A stretch of 64,000 bases of DNA from Streptomyces noursei ATCC 11455 (GCF_001704275.1 NZ_CP011533.1:9548001-9612000); one strand, 5' to 3'. Positions 1-8,604 are shown, numbered from the stretch's first letter. Notes: generated by a model not told the origin, from the sequence alone. Program-made: numbers and translations.

Positions 1-437
1 GATACTGCGCCAGCCACACCCGCTACTTCTGGGGACTTCGACTGCACCTGGTCTGCACCCTTCATGGCCTTCCGATCGCCTTCGCGGTGACTGGCGCCAA
101 GGCCGATGAGCGAGAGAGACTGCTGGACATCCTTGCAGTCGAGCCGCAGCTCACCGACGAGCGTCCGGGACAGACTCTGATCGGCGATAAGAACTACTTC
201 GGCAGCGAGTTCGAGCAGCAGCTGGCTGAACTGGACATCCAACTGCTGCGGCCGTCCCGCAAGGGCGAGGCCGAGCGTCCTGGATCACAGCTGTTCAAGC
301 CCCTGAGGCAGATCATCGAATCGGTCAACGAGACTTTCAAAGGTCAACTCGACCTCGAACGCCACCGTGGCCGCACTCCCAGCGGGGTGGCCGTCCGTGT
401 TCTGCAACGCATCCTCGCCCTCACCGCAGCGATCTAG
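1..437 (+). CDS. IS982-family transposase, 3' part (5' end outside window)
   Basis: The frame is open from base 3 and ends at the TAG at 435-437, so only about 145 C-terminal residues are present. The tract RYFWGLRLHLVCTLHGLPIAFAVTG, then GDKNYFG, LLRPSRKGE and a closing basic helix, is the DDE-core pattern of IS982 transposases. Whether the full gene is intact cannot be seen. The family call rests on motif recognition. Downstream lies a short hairpin and then an ISL3 element. Confidence 0.75.
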   Translation, partial: YCASHTRYFWGLRLHLVCTLHGLPIAFAVTGAKADERERLLDILAVEPQLTDERPGQTLIGDKNYFGSEFEQQLAELDIQLLRPSRKGEAERPGSQLFKPLRQIIESVNETFKGQLDLERHRGRTPSGVAVRVLQRILALTAAI

Positions 438-536
438 CACAACGACCACACCGGCCAGCCGACCATGCGCTCTCTCACCGCTTACGACCACTGAACCCCT
501 TGGAATCGATCATCTAGGGAACCAGGCACACGGCAG

Positions 537-554
537 CACGGTTCCTCAACCGTG
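537..554. terminator. Hairpin, possible terminator
   Basis: A perfect 7-bp stem (CACGGTT / AACCGTG) closes a CCTC loop about 100 bp after the IS982 stop codon. No T-run follows, as is usual in high-GC actinomycetes. The function is inferred. Confidence 0.4.
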
Positions 555-605
555 TGACACTTCCCTGCGTATGTCAACTGTCACTGGAGGGTCTGTCAAA
601 CGAGC

Positions 606-2243
606 GGCTCTGGCCCGTAGTCGGTGGTGACGCCGAGTAGCGGTCAGGGCAGAAGGATGCGGTGGCGGAGGAGGTCGAATCCGGCGCGTCCGTGCATCTG
701 TCTCATGATCCTCTTGGTGCGGGTGTTGACGCCTTCGGTGCGGCCGTTGTGGTAGGGCAAGGTGAGGCCGGCGTTCACAGCGGGCCGGTCGATTTCGAGG
801 CCGTTGGTGAAGCTGCGCAGGTGGGGTAGGTCGACGGCACTGGCGGCCGTGATCCACTTGGTGAGTTTCACGTCGTTGCCCTCGACCGGTTTCAGCAGGG
901 CGGCGAAGCCGCCTACGAGATCGGCGAGTGCGGTCATCTCCGGGCAGGCCGCGGCAATCCTCTCCAGCAGGGTCGTTTCCTTCGGGCGCAGGTTTTCGGG
1001 GTCGGTGAGCAGGAGACGGCCGGCGTGACGTGGGGTGGTGACGGGGCGGTCGCCTTCAGCACGGCCCTGATTGAGGTAGCGGACCAGGAGGTTCGCGCTG
1101 CCGGTGTAGCCCAACTCCCGGATCTCTTCGAGGAGATGGGTGACAGGAACTGCCGGTTCGGCCGCGCGGCGGGTGCGCAGATGGTCGCGGTAGGGGGCGA
1201 CGAGGGTGGGCCGGTAGGTGGGGGCGATGCGCAGGGCCTGGGGTTCGGGCATGCGGGCGTAGCGTTTGACGGTGTTCAGGGCCAGGTCCAGGCGGCGGGA
1301 GCAGTCGAGCAGGCCGACGCCCTGGCCGAGGAGGTCGTGGATCTTGTTCCAGCGTTCGCGGGTGGTCTGCTCGCGTACTCCGCCGGGGCGGGGCGGGTTG
1401 ATGGTGGCCCAGCAGCCGGTGTGCGCGCGGACCTCGAGCTGGACTTTGTCGCAGAGGTTTCTCCAGAGGTGCCATCGGTCGCTGACCTGTACCGCGTGGG
1501 GCAGGGCGCGGCGGATGGCCTCGGCGTAAGTGGCCGAGCCGTCGCGGCACACGACCTCGACACCAGGATGTTCGCGCAGCCAGGACTCCAGGGTGGCCCT
1601 CTCGCGGTCGGGCAGGACCGCGACGCGTCGGCCGGTCTCGGCATCCGTGATGATCGTGGCGTAGCGGTGGCGGCGGCGCAGGGCGAAATCATCCACGCCG
1701 ATCACTCGCGGGACCGACTGCTGCGGCAGTGGCAGGCGCCGCAGATGGAGCAGCGCGGTACTCCGGGAAACGGGCATGGCCAGCAGGCCGGCCAGGCGTG
1801 CGGCCGCCCGGCCGCATAACTCCCGCGCCACCTGGGATATCTGCCCGGCAAGCCGCACCGTGCGGCGCTGATGACGCTCCAGCAGTCCGGGAATCTGCTC
1901 GCGGAAGGTCTGCCGCCAGCAGCCCAGGACCGGACAGGCCAGCCGCCGTACGCGCAAGCGGACGACGACCTGGCGGCCGTCGACCGGCACGTCCCTCACC
2001 GTCCGGCCGTGGTACCCGTGCACCTTCGCCGTCGGCGTCCCGCACTCCGGACACGGCACCGCCACGTCCCGGGTCCGGGCCGAGACCACCACCGTGTCGC
2101 CGCCGTCCGCCACGTCCTCGACGACCAGCGCCGAAAGCCCCGAAATCCCCGAAAACACCGTCCCAATAAGGGAGTTGATATCCACCACAAAATCATGATC
2201 AAGGGCGGCTACTCGGCGTCACCACCGACTACGGGCCAGAGCC
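606..2243 (-). mobile_element. ISL3-family insertion sequence with perfect 35-bp inverted repeats
   Basis: Terminal repeats at 606-640 and 2209-2243 are identical over 35 bp in inverted orientation, beginning GGCTCTGGCCCGTAGTCGG. The shorter string ATGTCAACTG lies just outside both ends. I do not see an 8-bp target duplication, so a flank was probably rearranged. On the right the element abuts an IS630 N-terminal fragment that it truncates. Confidence 0.92.
644..2188 (-). CDS. ISL3-family transposase (514 aa)
   Basis: It catalyses transposition of the surrounding ISL3 element. Near the N-terminus is a CPECG zinc-ribbon motif (about residues 47-51) typical of the DNA-binding part. The catalytic core shows VIGVDDFALRR, then VVCRDGSATYAEAI, and ends with GRTEGVNTRTKRIMRQMHGRAGF, which holds the last acidic residue. 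Length matches intact ISL3 transposases and I see no frameshift. The gene nearly fills the space between the inverted repeats. Confidence 0.92.
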   Translation of the reverse strand: MVDINSLIGTVFSGISGLSALVVEDVADGGDTVVVSARTRDVAVPCPECGTPTAKVHGYHGRTVRDVPVDGRQVVVRLRVRRLACPVLGCWRQTFREQIPGLLERHQRRTVRLAGQISQVARELCGRAAARLAGLLAMPVSRSTALLHLRRLPLPQQSVPRVIGVDDFALRRRHRYATIITDAETGRRVAVLPDRERATLESWLREHPGVEVVCRDGSATYAEAIRRALPHAVQVSDRWHLWRNLCDKVQLEVRAHTGCWATINPPRPGGVREQTTRERWNKIHDLLGQGVGLLDCSRRLDLALNTVKRYARMPEPQALRIAPTYRPTLVAPYRDHLRTRRAAEPAVPVTHLLEEIRELGYTGSANLLVRYLNQGRAEGDRPVTTPRHAGRLLLTDPENLRPKETTLLERIAAACPEMTALADLVGGFAALLKPVEGNDVKLTKWITAASAVDLPHLRSFTNGLEIDRPAVNAGLTLPYHNGRTEGVNTRTKRIMRQMHGRAGFDLLRHRILLP

Positions 2244-2604
2244 AACCAGTTGACATCCCCCTTCGCGATCAGAGCGCCTACCTGGGAACGCGTCCACAGC
2301 TGACCCGTAAGCCCCAGGTCGCAGGGCTGGTGATCCAGCACCGCCTGCCGCACCGCCGCCTGCTCGGCGGCGGACAGCACCTGATGCTCGCCCACCCGCT
2401 TCCCCCTCGGCCGCGCGGTGAGCGCCTCACGCCCTCCTGCCAGCCACTTCGCCCACCAGCTGTCCACTGCCTTGAGCGAGACCCCGAACACCGCCGCGAC
2501 GTCCTCACGATCCCGTCCCTCCACAACCCGGCCACCGCCCGCAACCGCAAAGCCTCCTAAGCTAAAGGCGACAAATGCCGTGCGTCCCTCACCAGTTCAC
2601 TCAC
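2244..2604 (-). pseudogene. IS630-family transposase, N-terminal fragment
   Basis: The reverse-strand frame encodes the winged-helix start of an IS630 transposase (EDVAAVFGVSLKAVDSWWAKW, then GLTGQLWTRSQVGALIAK). It is cut at 2244 by the ISL3 element. From the family's GTG start at 2604, an in-frame TAG arises after about 15 codons, so it was already broken. The matching IS630 end reaches about 2647 and carries the GTTTCGGATCGATA motif seen in other copies. A fuller relative lies at 23920-24800. Confidence 0.8.
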
Positions 2605-2649
2605 ACAGCGATCAACGAATCAGAACCCCAACTGTTTCGGATCGATAAT

Positions 2650-2876
2650 CGAGAGTACAGCGTGGGACCGCGGGCTGTCCGTGGGGGCCGACGGGAAGGG
2701 CGTGGTCGGGCATGCGGGAGCGGTGCTGCTGCGCCGGCTCGCCGACCGGACAGGGTTGGTCACCGCGCTGGCCAGGGTGTTTCCCACGGGCGGGAGTGGT
2801 TGGCGGGACCGGGCGGTGGTCTTCGTGCGGCTGGCGATATCGATCGCTCTGGGTGCCCGGAGCGTTCTCGAGGCCG
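2650..2876 (+). pseudogene. IS1380-family transposase, N-terminal fragment
   Basis: The reading frame gives GKGVVGHAGAVLLRRLADRTGL and IALGARSVLEA, the conserved N-terminus of IS1380 transposases. It then switches in frame to an IS630 C-terminus at about 2877. A single open frame therefore joins halves of two unrelated transposases. Compare the fuller IS1380 N-terminus at 53037-53909. No catalytic core remains. Confidence 0.75.
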
Positions 2877-2974
2877 CCCACGAAACCCGCCGCTTCCTAT
2901 GGCGCCGCCAGCACCAACCCCACATCATCCGCAGCTACTTCCACGCGCGCCACGTCCGCTACACCCTCGAATAA
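2877..2974 (+). pseudogene. IS630-family transposase, C-terminal tail
   Basis: The residues AHETRRFLWRRQHQPHIIRSYF followed by HARHVRYTLE are the usual IS630 C-terminus, ending at TAA 2972-2974. The element end CAACAGTTCCGG follows at about 2980. This is the same IS630 type as the broken copy at 45020-47031. Here the Trp of RFLW is intact, whereas that copy has a stop there. It is fused in frame to the preceding IS1380 fragment. Confidence 0.75.
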
Positions 2975-3004
2975 GCAACCCAACAGTTCCGGCCCAATAA
3001 CCAC

Positions 3005-3076
3005 GTCGCGGCACACCGGAAGAAGGCGTTGAACCAGTTCTCACTCTTCTTCGAGGACCGGCTCAACACCACGTGA
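3005..3076 (+). pseudogene. Unassigned C-terminal coding tail
   Basis: The frame reads about 23 residues including HRKKALNQFSLFFEDRL and ends in TGA at 3074-3076, just before an IS5 insertion. It looks like the tail of a larger lost gene. I cannot assign a family. Confidence 0.25.
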
Positions 3077-3084
3077 AAGGCGAG

Positions 3085-3985
3085 GAGCCTTTTCCAACCT
3101 CAGGTTGTGGTGTTGAGGGTCAGGGTGAGGATGGCTTGGGCGGTGTGGGTGATGCGGGTGGTGCTGCAGCGGAGCTTTCTGAGGAGACGCCAGTTCTTGA
3201 GGGTGGCCATGGCGCGTTCGCCGAGGGCGCGGATTTTTGCGTGGGCACGGTTGACGGCTTGCTGACCGTGGGAGAGGTGCTTCCAACGGCCGCGATACGG
3301 GACACGGACGGTGCCGCCGGCGCCTTGGTATCCCTTGTCCGCCCAGCATGTGACGCCACATGAGGCGAGAGCCTCGATGATGCTGTGGGTTCGGGCGGCT
3401 TTGATGTCGTGGACGGCTCCTGGCAGTGCGGGTGAGGCCCATAGGATCCGGCCGAAGGGGTCGGCGAGGACTTGCACGTTCATGCCGTGCCGCTTGTGTT
3501 TCCCGGAGTAGTACGGGCGGTCGGCGGCGACGCGGTCGATGGGGAGTAGTGTCCCGTCGAGGATCACGAAAGCCTTGCCTGCCGCGGTCTTCATCGCCTG
3601 CTGCAACGTCGGGGCAAGAGCGGCCAGGACGCCGATGCCCTCGTGGACGTAGCGGCACACGGTGGCGATACCGATCGCGAAGCCCGCTGCGAGGCGGGCA
3701 TAGGTGTCCCCGCAGCGCAGGTGCGCCAGGACCAGAAGGGCCTGTCGGCCTGCAGTCAGCCGACGCCACCGCGTCCCGATCTGCCGACGATGGACTGTCA
3801 GGCGGCCGGCGAGGAACTGCAGGGACGCGCTGGACAGATCGATCGCCGACGGGTAGACAAGCACACGAAGCTCCTGGTGGGACACGGTTGATCTTGGTCG
3901 ACAACCCGTCTACCAGGAGCTTCGTCGTTCCGTCCACCCCGCCCGAACCACACCCCCACCAACCACATCAGGTTGGAAAAGGCTC
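3085..3985 (-). mobile_element. IS5-family element type 1, copy 1 (901 bp, TSD GAG)
   Basis: The inverted ends are GAGCCTTTTCCAACCT (left) and its complement (right). GAG at 3082-3084 is repeated at 3986-3988, giving a 3-bp target duplication. Two nearly identical 901-bp copies lie at 43433-44333 and 45022-45922 with different duplications, so all three are real insertions. Confidence 0.95.
3100..3885 (-). CDS. IS5-family transposase type 1 (261 aa)
   Basis: This is the transposase of the 901-bp element. A helix-turn-helix region (about residues 45-85) precedes a DDE core with VILDGTLLPIDR, CWADKGYQGAGG and LGERAMATLKNWR supplying the acidic residues. The length is full and there is no frameshift. 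The same 261-residue protein is encoded at 43448-44233 and 45037-45822 with at most rare base changes, which points to recent spread. Confidence 0.93.
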   Translation of the reverse strand: MSHQELRVLVYPSAIDLSSASLQFLAGRLTVHRRQIGTRWRRLTAGRQALLVLAHLRCGDTYARLAAGFAIGIATVCRYVHEGIGVLAALAPTLQQAMKTAAGKAFVILDGTLLPIDRVAADRPYYSGKHKRHGMNVQVLADPFGRILWASPALPGAVHDIKAARTHSIIEALASCGVTCWADKGYQGAGGTVRVPYRGRWKHLSHGQQAVNRAHAKIRALGERAMATLKNWRLLRKLRCSTTRITHTAQAILTLTLNTTT

Positions 3986-4026
3986 GAGGACTTACGCAAG
4001 GTCCCAGACAATCCCAGCCTTCCTGG

Positions 4027-4461
4027 TTAGAATCCGACGAAGTCGGTGCCTAGCCAGCGTTGTTCGTCGTGTTGTTCGGCTAGTAGGCGTGCGCGGAAGA
4101 TGCGGGGTGTGGTTCCTAGTTCGCGTGCGACTGCGGTGGGGCGGAGTCCGGATTCGCGGGCGGCGGCTAGTTGGACGGCGCTGATGAGTTTGCGGGCGGC
4201 CCACATTTCTGCTGAGCGCTCTTGGGTGATGGATGCGATGGTTGTGACGCTGTCGTCTGCGTAGGCGCATCGTTGGTGTTTGAGTGAGATGTGTGCTAGC
4301 TCGTGTGTGAGTGCGCAGCGTTTTTGGATGGGGTTGAGGCCGACGCTGCAATACACCTTTCCGTGTTCTGCGTCCCAGGCTGCAAGGACGTCTTGGAGAG
4401 CTAGGTAGTGGATGGGGATGCTGAGTTTCTCCAGTTCGACTTCAGGGTCAAACGTGGACAC
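4027..4461 (-). CDS. ImmA/IrrE-family metallo-endopeptidase
   Basis: This 144-residue protein carries the zinc-protease motif HELAH (residues 53-57), followed by a helix with ERSAEMWAARKLI that can supply the third ligand. This is the ImmA/IrrE (DUF955) pattern. Such proteases cleave an HTH repressor to switch on mobile-element or stress genes. The start is GTG at 4461, preceded by AGGAG six bases upstream. The HTH gene at 5508-6086 lies upstream on the same strand; without the intervening IS5 they would be about 146 bp apart. That the HTH protein is its substrate is inference. Confidence 0.82.
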   Translation of the reverse strand: MSTFDPEVELEKLSIPIHYLALQDVLAAWDAEHGKVYCSVGLNPIQKRCALTHELAHISLKHQRCAYADDSVTTIASITQERSAEMWAARKLISAVQLAAARESGLRPTAVARELGTTPRIFRARLLAEQHDEQRWLGTDFVGF

Positions 4462-4586
4462 GTTGGGCTCCTGTCCTCCGTCAGAGTTGCTTTTGTGAAG
4501 TATGCGCGCTACGGGATGAGGAAAAACCTTCTGGCCGGTGGAGAACAGAGGGCTCGCGGTGCGTGTGATGCTTTTTCACCGAGATT

Positions 4587-5483
4587 GAACCTCTTTCATC
4601 CTGAATAGCTGCAGGTGAGAAGGGTGTGGATGGCCTGTACGGTGCGGCTGATGCGGTTGGTGGAGCATCGGGCCCGGCGGAGGATCCGCCAGGACTTCAG
4701 CCGGGCGAAGGCCCGTTCGCCCGGCGCTCGGAGTCGCGTGTGGACGCGGTTGAACTGCTGGTAGTGCTCGGGGAGTTCGCGGTGTCTGTAGTACGGAGTG
4801 CGCACGGTGGCGCCGGCCCCCTGGTAGGCCCGGTCGGCCAGGACCAGGACTTCCCTGGTCAGGCAGGCCTGGACGATGCCGTGGGCCCGGGCAGCGGTCA
4901 GATCGTGCGCCCGCCCCGGCAGCGCGCGGGAAAACCACAGCGGGGTCCCGTCCGGTGCCGCGACGACCTGGACATTCATGCCGTGCCGCTTGTGTTTCTG
5001 GGAGTAGTATGGCTCGTCCGCCTTGATGCGGTCGGTGGGGATGAGCGTGCCGTCAACGATGACGAAGTCGCCCTCACCCAGCCCGACCAGGGCCTCGCGC
5101 AGGCCTGGGGCCCAGGCAGCGAGGATCTCGAGGGTTTCGTCGACGTATCGCCAGGCCGTGGACTCCGAGACTCCAAAACCTGCTCCGACCTGGGCGAACG
5201 TCTCGTTCTTCCGGAGATGCACCAGCACCAGCAGGGCCTGCTTGAAGCACCCCAGCCTCCGCCAGGGCGACTTCAGCTCGCGCCGACGGGCGTGGATCAG
5301 CCACGAGACGTGCTCAACGAGCTCGTACGGGACATCGAGCATGGCAGGATACGGAACCAACAGAGCCCCTTGGCGCCGGTGTCGAGTGAGATCAACACCC
5401 CAACGACAAGGGGCTCTGCCATGTCACCCACCACCCCGCTGACCAGGCCACTTCACCCCCACGGAACAGGATGAAAGAGGTTC
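4587..5483 (-). mobile_element. IS5-family element type 2, copy 1 (897 bp, TSD ATT)
   Basis: The ends are GAACCTCTTTCATCCTG and its complement. ATT at 4584-4586 is repeated at 5484-5486. The ANT form of the target in this and the other type-2 copies fits the ISL2-like subgroup of IS5. It separates the ImmA/IrrE gene from its HTH partner. Confidence 0.95.
4596..5360 (-). CDS. IS5-family transposase type 2 (254 aa)
   Basis: Transposase of the surrounding element. It has a helix-turn-helix stretch (VGAGFGVSESTAWRYV) and a DDE core read as VIVDGTLIPTDR, VLADRAYQGAGAT and APGERAFARLKSWR. The start is TTG or the internal ATG six codons later, as in the other copies. The frame is intact. Homologous copies lie at 17482, 40206 (broken), 62756 and 63770. 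Confidence 0.92.
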   Translation of the reverse strand: MVPYPAMLDVPYELVEHVSWLIHARRRELKSPWRRLGCFKQALLVLVHLRKNETFAQVGAGFGVSESTAWRYVDETLEILAAWAPGLREALVGLGEGDFVIVDGTLIPTDRIKADEPYYSQKHKRHGMNVQVVAAPDGTPLWFSRALPGRAHDLTAARAHGIVQACLTREVLVLADRAYQGAGATVRTPYYRHRELPEHYQQFNRVHTRLRAPGERAFARLKSWRILRRARCSTNRISRTVQAIHTLLTCSYSG

Positions 5484-5507
5484 ATTGACCAACCTCGAGG
5501 TTCGGTT

Positions 5508-6086
5508 TCATAGGTCTTCCTGTTGCTTCTTCTCTGTGTGAGCTTTCCTGTAGCTCTCCTCGTGTCGGCGGATGGTTTCGAGGTCTGCTGCGGAGATCCG
5601 CCCGATGCCGTCGGTGGAGTAGGCCACGAGAGCGTGGTCGTCGCGGTGCGGGGTGTGATCGGCGGGTGATGTCTGCCGGAGTGGGCGCAGGGGGCTGGGT
5701 GAGGGCGTGGGCTTCGGTCGACGTGTCGTGCCTGCGTGTGCGGCGGCGGCCAAGAGCGCGTCGACGATGCTGAGGACGACTTCGCGTTCGCTGTGTGAGA
5801 GTCGGCTGGCGCGTGGTGGGAGGGTAAAGGGCTGTAGAGGGCGTTCGCGGAAGACGCCTGCGGCTTTTTCGATGTGGGTGCGTGGGACGTTGAGGGCCAG
5901 GGCGAGGCCGTCCAGGGTTTCGTCTTCGAGCGCTCCGGTGTGCTGGCCGCGTGCGATGCGGCCGATCGTTCCGTGACTAACGTGCCCTTGGCTGCGTGCC
6001 GCCGCGGCGCGGTAGCTCAGAGGGCGGCGCGCGGAGCCGAGTTCAGCAAGCCGTGCCAGGACGAGCTTTTGCAGGTCATCTTCCAT
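5508..6086 (-). CDS. HTH DNA-binding protein, probable ImmA/IrrE partner
   Basis: I start this gene at ATG 6086 rather than further upstream because AGGAGG lies six bases before it. The product is about 192 residues. Residues 15-70 (YRAAAARSQGHVSHGTIGRIARG, then LDGLALALNVP) form an XRE/Cro-like helix-turn-helix. A middle helix, a proline-rich linker and a charged C-terminus follow (HEESYRKAHTEKKQQEDL). Its position upstream of an ImmA/IrrE protease suggests a repressor removed by proteolysis. A type-2 IS5 sits 21 bp after its stop, so polar effects on the protease gene are likely. Confidence 0.75.
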   Translation of the reverse strand: MEDDLQKLVLARLAELGSARRPLSYRAAAARSQGHVSHGTIGRIARGQHTGALEDETLDGLALALNVPRTHIEKAAGVFRERPLQPFTLPPRASRLSHSEREVVLSIVDALLAAAAHAGTTRRPKPTPSPSPLRPLRQTSPADHTPHRDDHALVAYSTDGIGRISAADLETIRRHEESYRKAHTEKKQQEDL

Positions 6087-6460
6087 GCGGTTGCCTCCTC
6101 GTGTCGGCTTCAGGGGAACGGGTGGGAAGTCGCCTGACTCTGTCCACGGTGATACCCGCAGCCGGTTCAGATGGTTCATGGATGGTGTCCCAGTTGCCGG
6201 CCATGTTGTGGTGATGCAGGATGAAGCTGCTAAGTCAACATCGACTGCTGAAGGCTATCCACACCTGGTCGTCGTGAGAACGAGCCGCTTCCGCCAGGTA
6301 GGGCTCCGCAAGCAACATCACCAGGAACGCTAATGGATAGCGATCCGTATTACATTGGTGACACGGGTGTGTCGGCGCGAAAGTCATCCCACGGATTGGT
6401 TGCACCGTCCGGAAGCATCCGCGCCAGCCTCAGTCGCCATATCTCAGCGAGGGCAGCGAC
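6087..6460. other. Gap without a convincing gene
   Basis: Upstream region of the reverse-strand HTH gene, probably holding its promoter. No frame has a good start site or recognisable motif. Base composition shifts here from GC-rich to more balanced, marking the edge of the IS-poor block. Confidence 0.4.
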
Positions 6461-6799
6461 ATGGCGAAACCGTTCAGCATCGGCGTACCACTTGCGATCG
6501 TTACCACGTCGAAACAGGTTATGCGACTGTGTCGAACGTTGGGGACCATACTGCCTGAGCTATCACGGCACATCAACGTGAGCAACCGGGCAGGCAAGGC
6601 GTGGGCCGCTTTCGGGCCTCCCGCGGCGTCATATCCAGCGCGCTGCACGGTGGATGGGTTCCTGCCGCTTTGTCGCCGTCACCGCACTACGCGGACACAT
6701 CTTCATGACCCACATGGAGAGCACGTCCTGGTTGGGCTGACCCCTGTCGGGTTGCGCGCCGCATCGCCTCTGGCCCCAGAACCGCCATGGCACACGTGA
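6461..6799 (+). CDS. Hypothetical protein (low confidence)
   Basis: An ATG-started frame of 112 codons (MAKPFSIGVPLAIVTTSKQ...) with a weak GA-rich site upstream. I recognise no domain. It precedes the better supported gene at 6924 on the same strand. It may be spurious: composition is mixed and no other copy is visible for comparison. Confidence 0.25.
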   Translation: MAKPFSIGVPLAIVTTSKQVMRLCRTLGTILPELSRHINVSNRAGKAWAAFGPPAASYPARCTVDGFLPLCRRHRTTRTHLHDPHGEHVLVGLTPVGLRAASPLAPEPPWHT

Positions 6800-6923
6800 C
6801 CAGTGGAATAACCATCCCGTCCCAGCACAGCCTGTGCCTCCTACATCGCACCGCTCAGTCTGGCTCAAGCCAGGTAGGGCCTGGTGTGACGTGTGCTGTG
6901 CCCCTGCTCCACTGGAGGTTTCG

Positions 6924-7688
6924 ATGCCGTCTTCCCCTGTACACCGTGGTCGCCCAAGGCGACGCTGGCACGAGCCTTATGGGTCCGGGAACATTCCATC
7001 CTGTATTGCCGATGTGCTGGCGATCTGGGAGAACGCTGTTCGGTATTGGTCCGCGGTGGAAGACCAACTTGCTCACTGCGCTATCACCCTACTGCGTCAT
7101 TGGTGCGACGACGGCAGCATTTACACGCGCGTGCGACGAGTATCTCGAAAACGCTTGTGCCTGACCTGCGAGCAGCTGTCTGACTCTGAAAGGCTGGACG
7201 AGCTCATTGGCGCCATCGTCGCCGTATCCTTACACCGCTTTCGCCGCAGGGCGCTCAACGGTGCGGGATGGCCCCCACAGCACCGCGTCGAGGTGCTTTC
7301 TCATTTCCTTGGACAGTGCCTGCTGACATTCCCTTCAGAACATCATCGTTGGGTTCGTACGGAGTTTCCCTCAAACGCCCCGCCCATCGTGCCGCTCTAC
7401 CACGCGGTGAATATCCCAGCTGCTGACCTGATGAGCCGACCTGCGGATCTAGCCGTTGCCTTCAGCAGCCTTCACCGCTCGATACCCCCCTTGTGGACAG
7501 GGGCTTACAGTTGGCTCCCGTGGACTTCGAACAAACCGACAGCTGATCATGCAAAGACTGTCGGCCCTTGGCCGCTGCCTGCCGCAGCGTCTTGGCAGAT
7601 GTTCCTGGCCCAGGACCGTGCCGAGGGACAGGCCGCCCCGATGGACGGGCTGGGGTCTCCCTGGCCGGGGCGCGACTTTCCACAATAG
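6924..7688 (+). CDS. Hypothetical protein, possibly sigma-70-region-2-like
   Basis: The start is ATG 6924 with GGAGG five bases upstream, giving 254 residues. The central part (LIGAIVAVSLHRFRRRALNGAGW, then LSHFLGQCLLTFPSEHHRW) resembles from memory a family of Streptomyces mobile-element proteins related to sigma-factor region 2. This is a tentative match. A TTA leucine codon occurs at 7230-7232, so translation may depend on a UUA-reading tRNA such as the one at 12104. The C-terminal third is Trp/Pro-rich and unassigned. Confidence 0.5.
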   Translation: MPSSPVHRGRPRRRWHEPYGSGNIPSCIADVLAIWENAVRYWSAVEDQLAHCAITLLRHWCDDGSIYTRVRRVSRKRLCLTCEQLSDSERLDELIGAIVAVSLHRFRRRALNGAGWPPQHRVEVLSHFLGQCLLTFPSEHHRWVRTEFPSNAPPIVPLYHAVNIPAADLMSRPADLAVAFSSLHRSIPPLWTGAYSWLPWTSNKPTADHAKTVGPWPLPAAASWQMFLAQDRAEGQAAPMDGLGSPWPGRDFPQ

Positions 7689-7739
7689 CAATTAAGGCAG
7701 CATACGTTGCCGGGCTTCCTTTAGACAGAGGTATGACCG

Positions 7740-8351
7740 ATGACTTCCCTTACTACGGCACAGCCGCTCGCTCACCCGCAACCGCGTCCTGCGGCCCCCC
7801 ACCCAAATACCCCCGAAACCTTCTACGAAGAGGTCCAACACGGCCCCTCACCGATTGCCGGAATGCCCGGCTGCCGATCCTTTCACGTGAGGGCAGGGCA
7901 TGCCTCCTTCGTGATCTCGGCCGGGTGCACGATCAAACGTGACAGAGGCTCCCCTCACCGAGGTGACACAAGCCGCGACGCCTCTGCGACTGAACCTCGC
8001 TGCTGCCCTGCCCTCCAACAGCCTCAAGGCCGCAACCGTCCCCAGACACAGAAACGGGATGTTGCGACGTGGGGGAGACCAGCCGGTGTTGAGGGGCACC
8101 TCGCTATTTGTCTCGCAGCGACCAGCCGAATCTTCCCCTCCACCGCCTTTCACTTCGATGTCCCTGCCACGCACGATGGTGTCCCTTCTCGTGGTGTAGC
8201 CGATCAAGGCGGCGGAATCCCCAGGTCACGGGTCGAATCGCCCTCCCTGGAAGTGCTGTTGGGGCTCACCGAGCCGATACCAGCGGCGATCGCCAGGAAG
8301 CCCGCAGTGGCAGGCACCGGACGGCCTCGAAGCGGAGCCGACAGAGCGTGA
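7740..8351 (+). CDS. Hypothetical protein (low confidence)
   Basis: An ATG at 7740 opens a 203-codon frame whose first 70 residues (PETFYEEVQHGPSPIAGMPGC, RAGHASFVISAGC) look protein-like. The remainder is low-complexity and overlaps an inverted repeat. The native stop may have been lost by a frameshift near 7950. No family is recognised. Confidence 0.3.
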   Translation: MTSLTTAQPLAHPQPRPAAPHPNTPETFYEEVQHGPSPIAGMPGCRSFHVRAGHASFVISAGCTIKRDRGSPHRGDTSRDASATEPRCCPALQQPQGRNRPQTQKRDVATWGRPAGVEGHLAICLAATSRIFPSTAFHFDVPATHDGVPSRGVADQGGGIPRSRVESPSLEVLLGLTEPIPAAIARKPAVAGTGRPRSGADRA

Positions 8352-8375
8352 TCGGCTACACCACCACGAGGGACA
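8180..8375. repeat. Imperfect 27-bp inverted repeat
   Basis: The arms at 8180-8206 and 8349-8375 pair over 27 bp with a few mismatches near one end. The shared core is TGATCGGCTACACCAC. They are separated by about 140 bp and could be decayed element ends or a regulatory structure. No transposase is visible between them. Confidence 0.55.
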
Positions 8376-8485
8376 CGGCCCCACGCACAGCGGTCGGCTG
8401 CTCAGGCAGCGTCCACTTGCATGCAGGCAGGGAACCTCATTCATCCCGCCCTGAAAGGGCGATGAGTCGCTGCGACTCCTGGAGA

Positions 8486-8571
8486 AGCGCCGTCATCCTC
8501 CCAGGCCAGCAGTGGCCACCTCGCGACCGACCAAGTCACTGACCTGCGGGAACGGAGGATGAAAGAGGCGC
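8486..8571. mobile_element. MITE-like element, degenerate
   Basis: The right end GGAGGATGAAAGAGGC and a weaker left end with GTCATCCTCC match the ends of the MITE at 30926-31026. About 86 bp, no coding capacity. The left side is too decayed to show a target duplication. It forms the left border of the tRNA block. Confidence 0.5.
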
Positions 8572-8604
8572 AGGAAGCCCCGTAGCCAAGAAAGGAACAC
8601 TGCC

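Noticed and set aside
1025..1819. Long forward frame opposite the first ISL3 transposase
   Set aside because: It is the antisense shadow of a GC-rich gene; the reverse strand carries all family motifs.
7848..8207. 119-codon reverse frame
   Set aside because: Composition is Arg/Gly-rich in the way of shadow frames, and it overlaps one arm of an inverted repeat.
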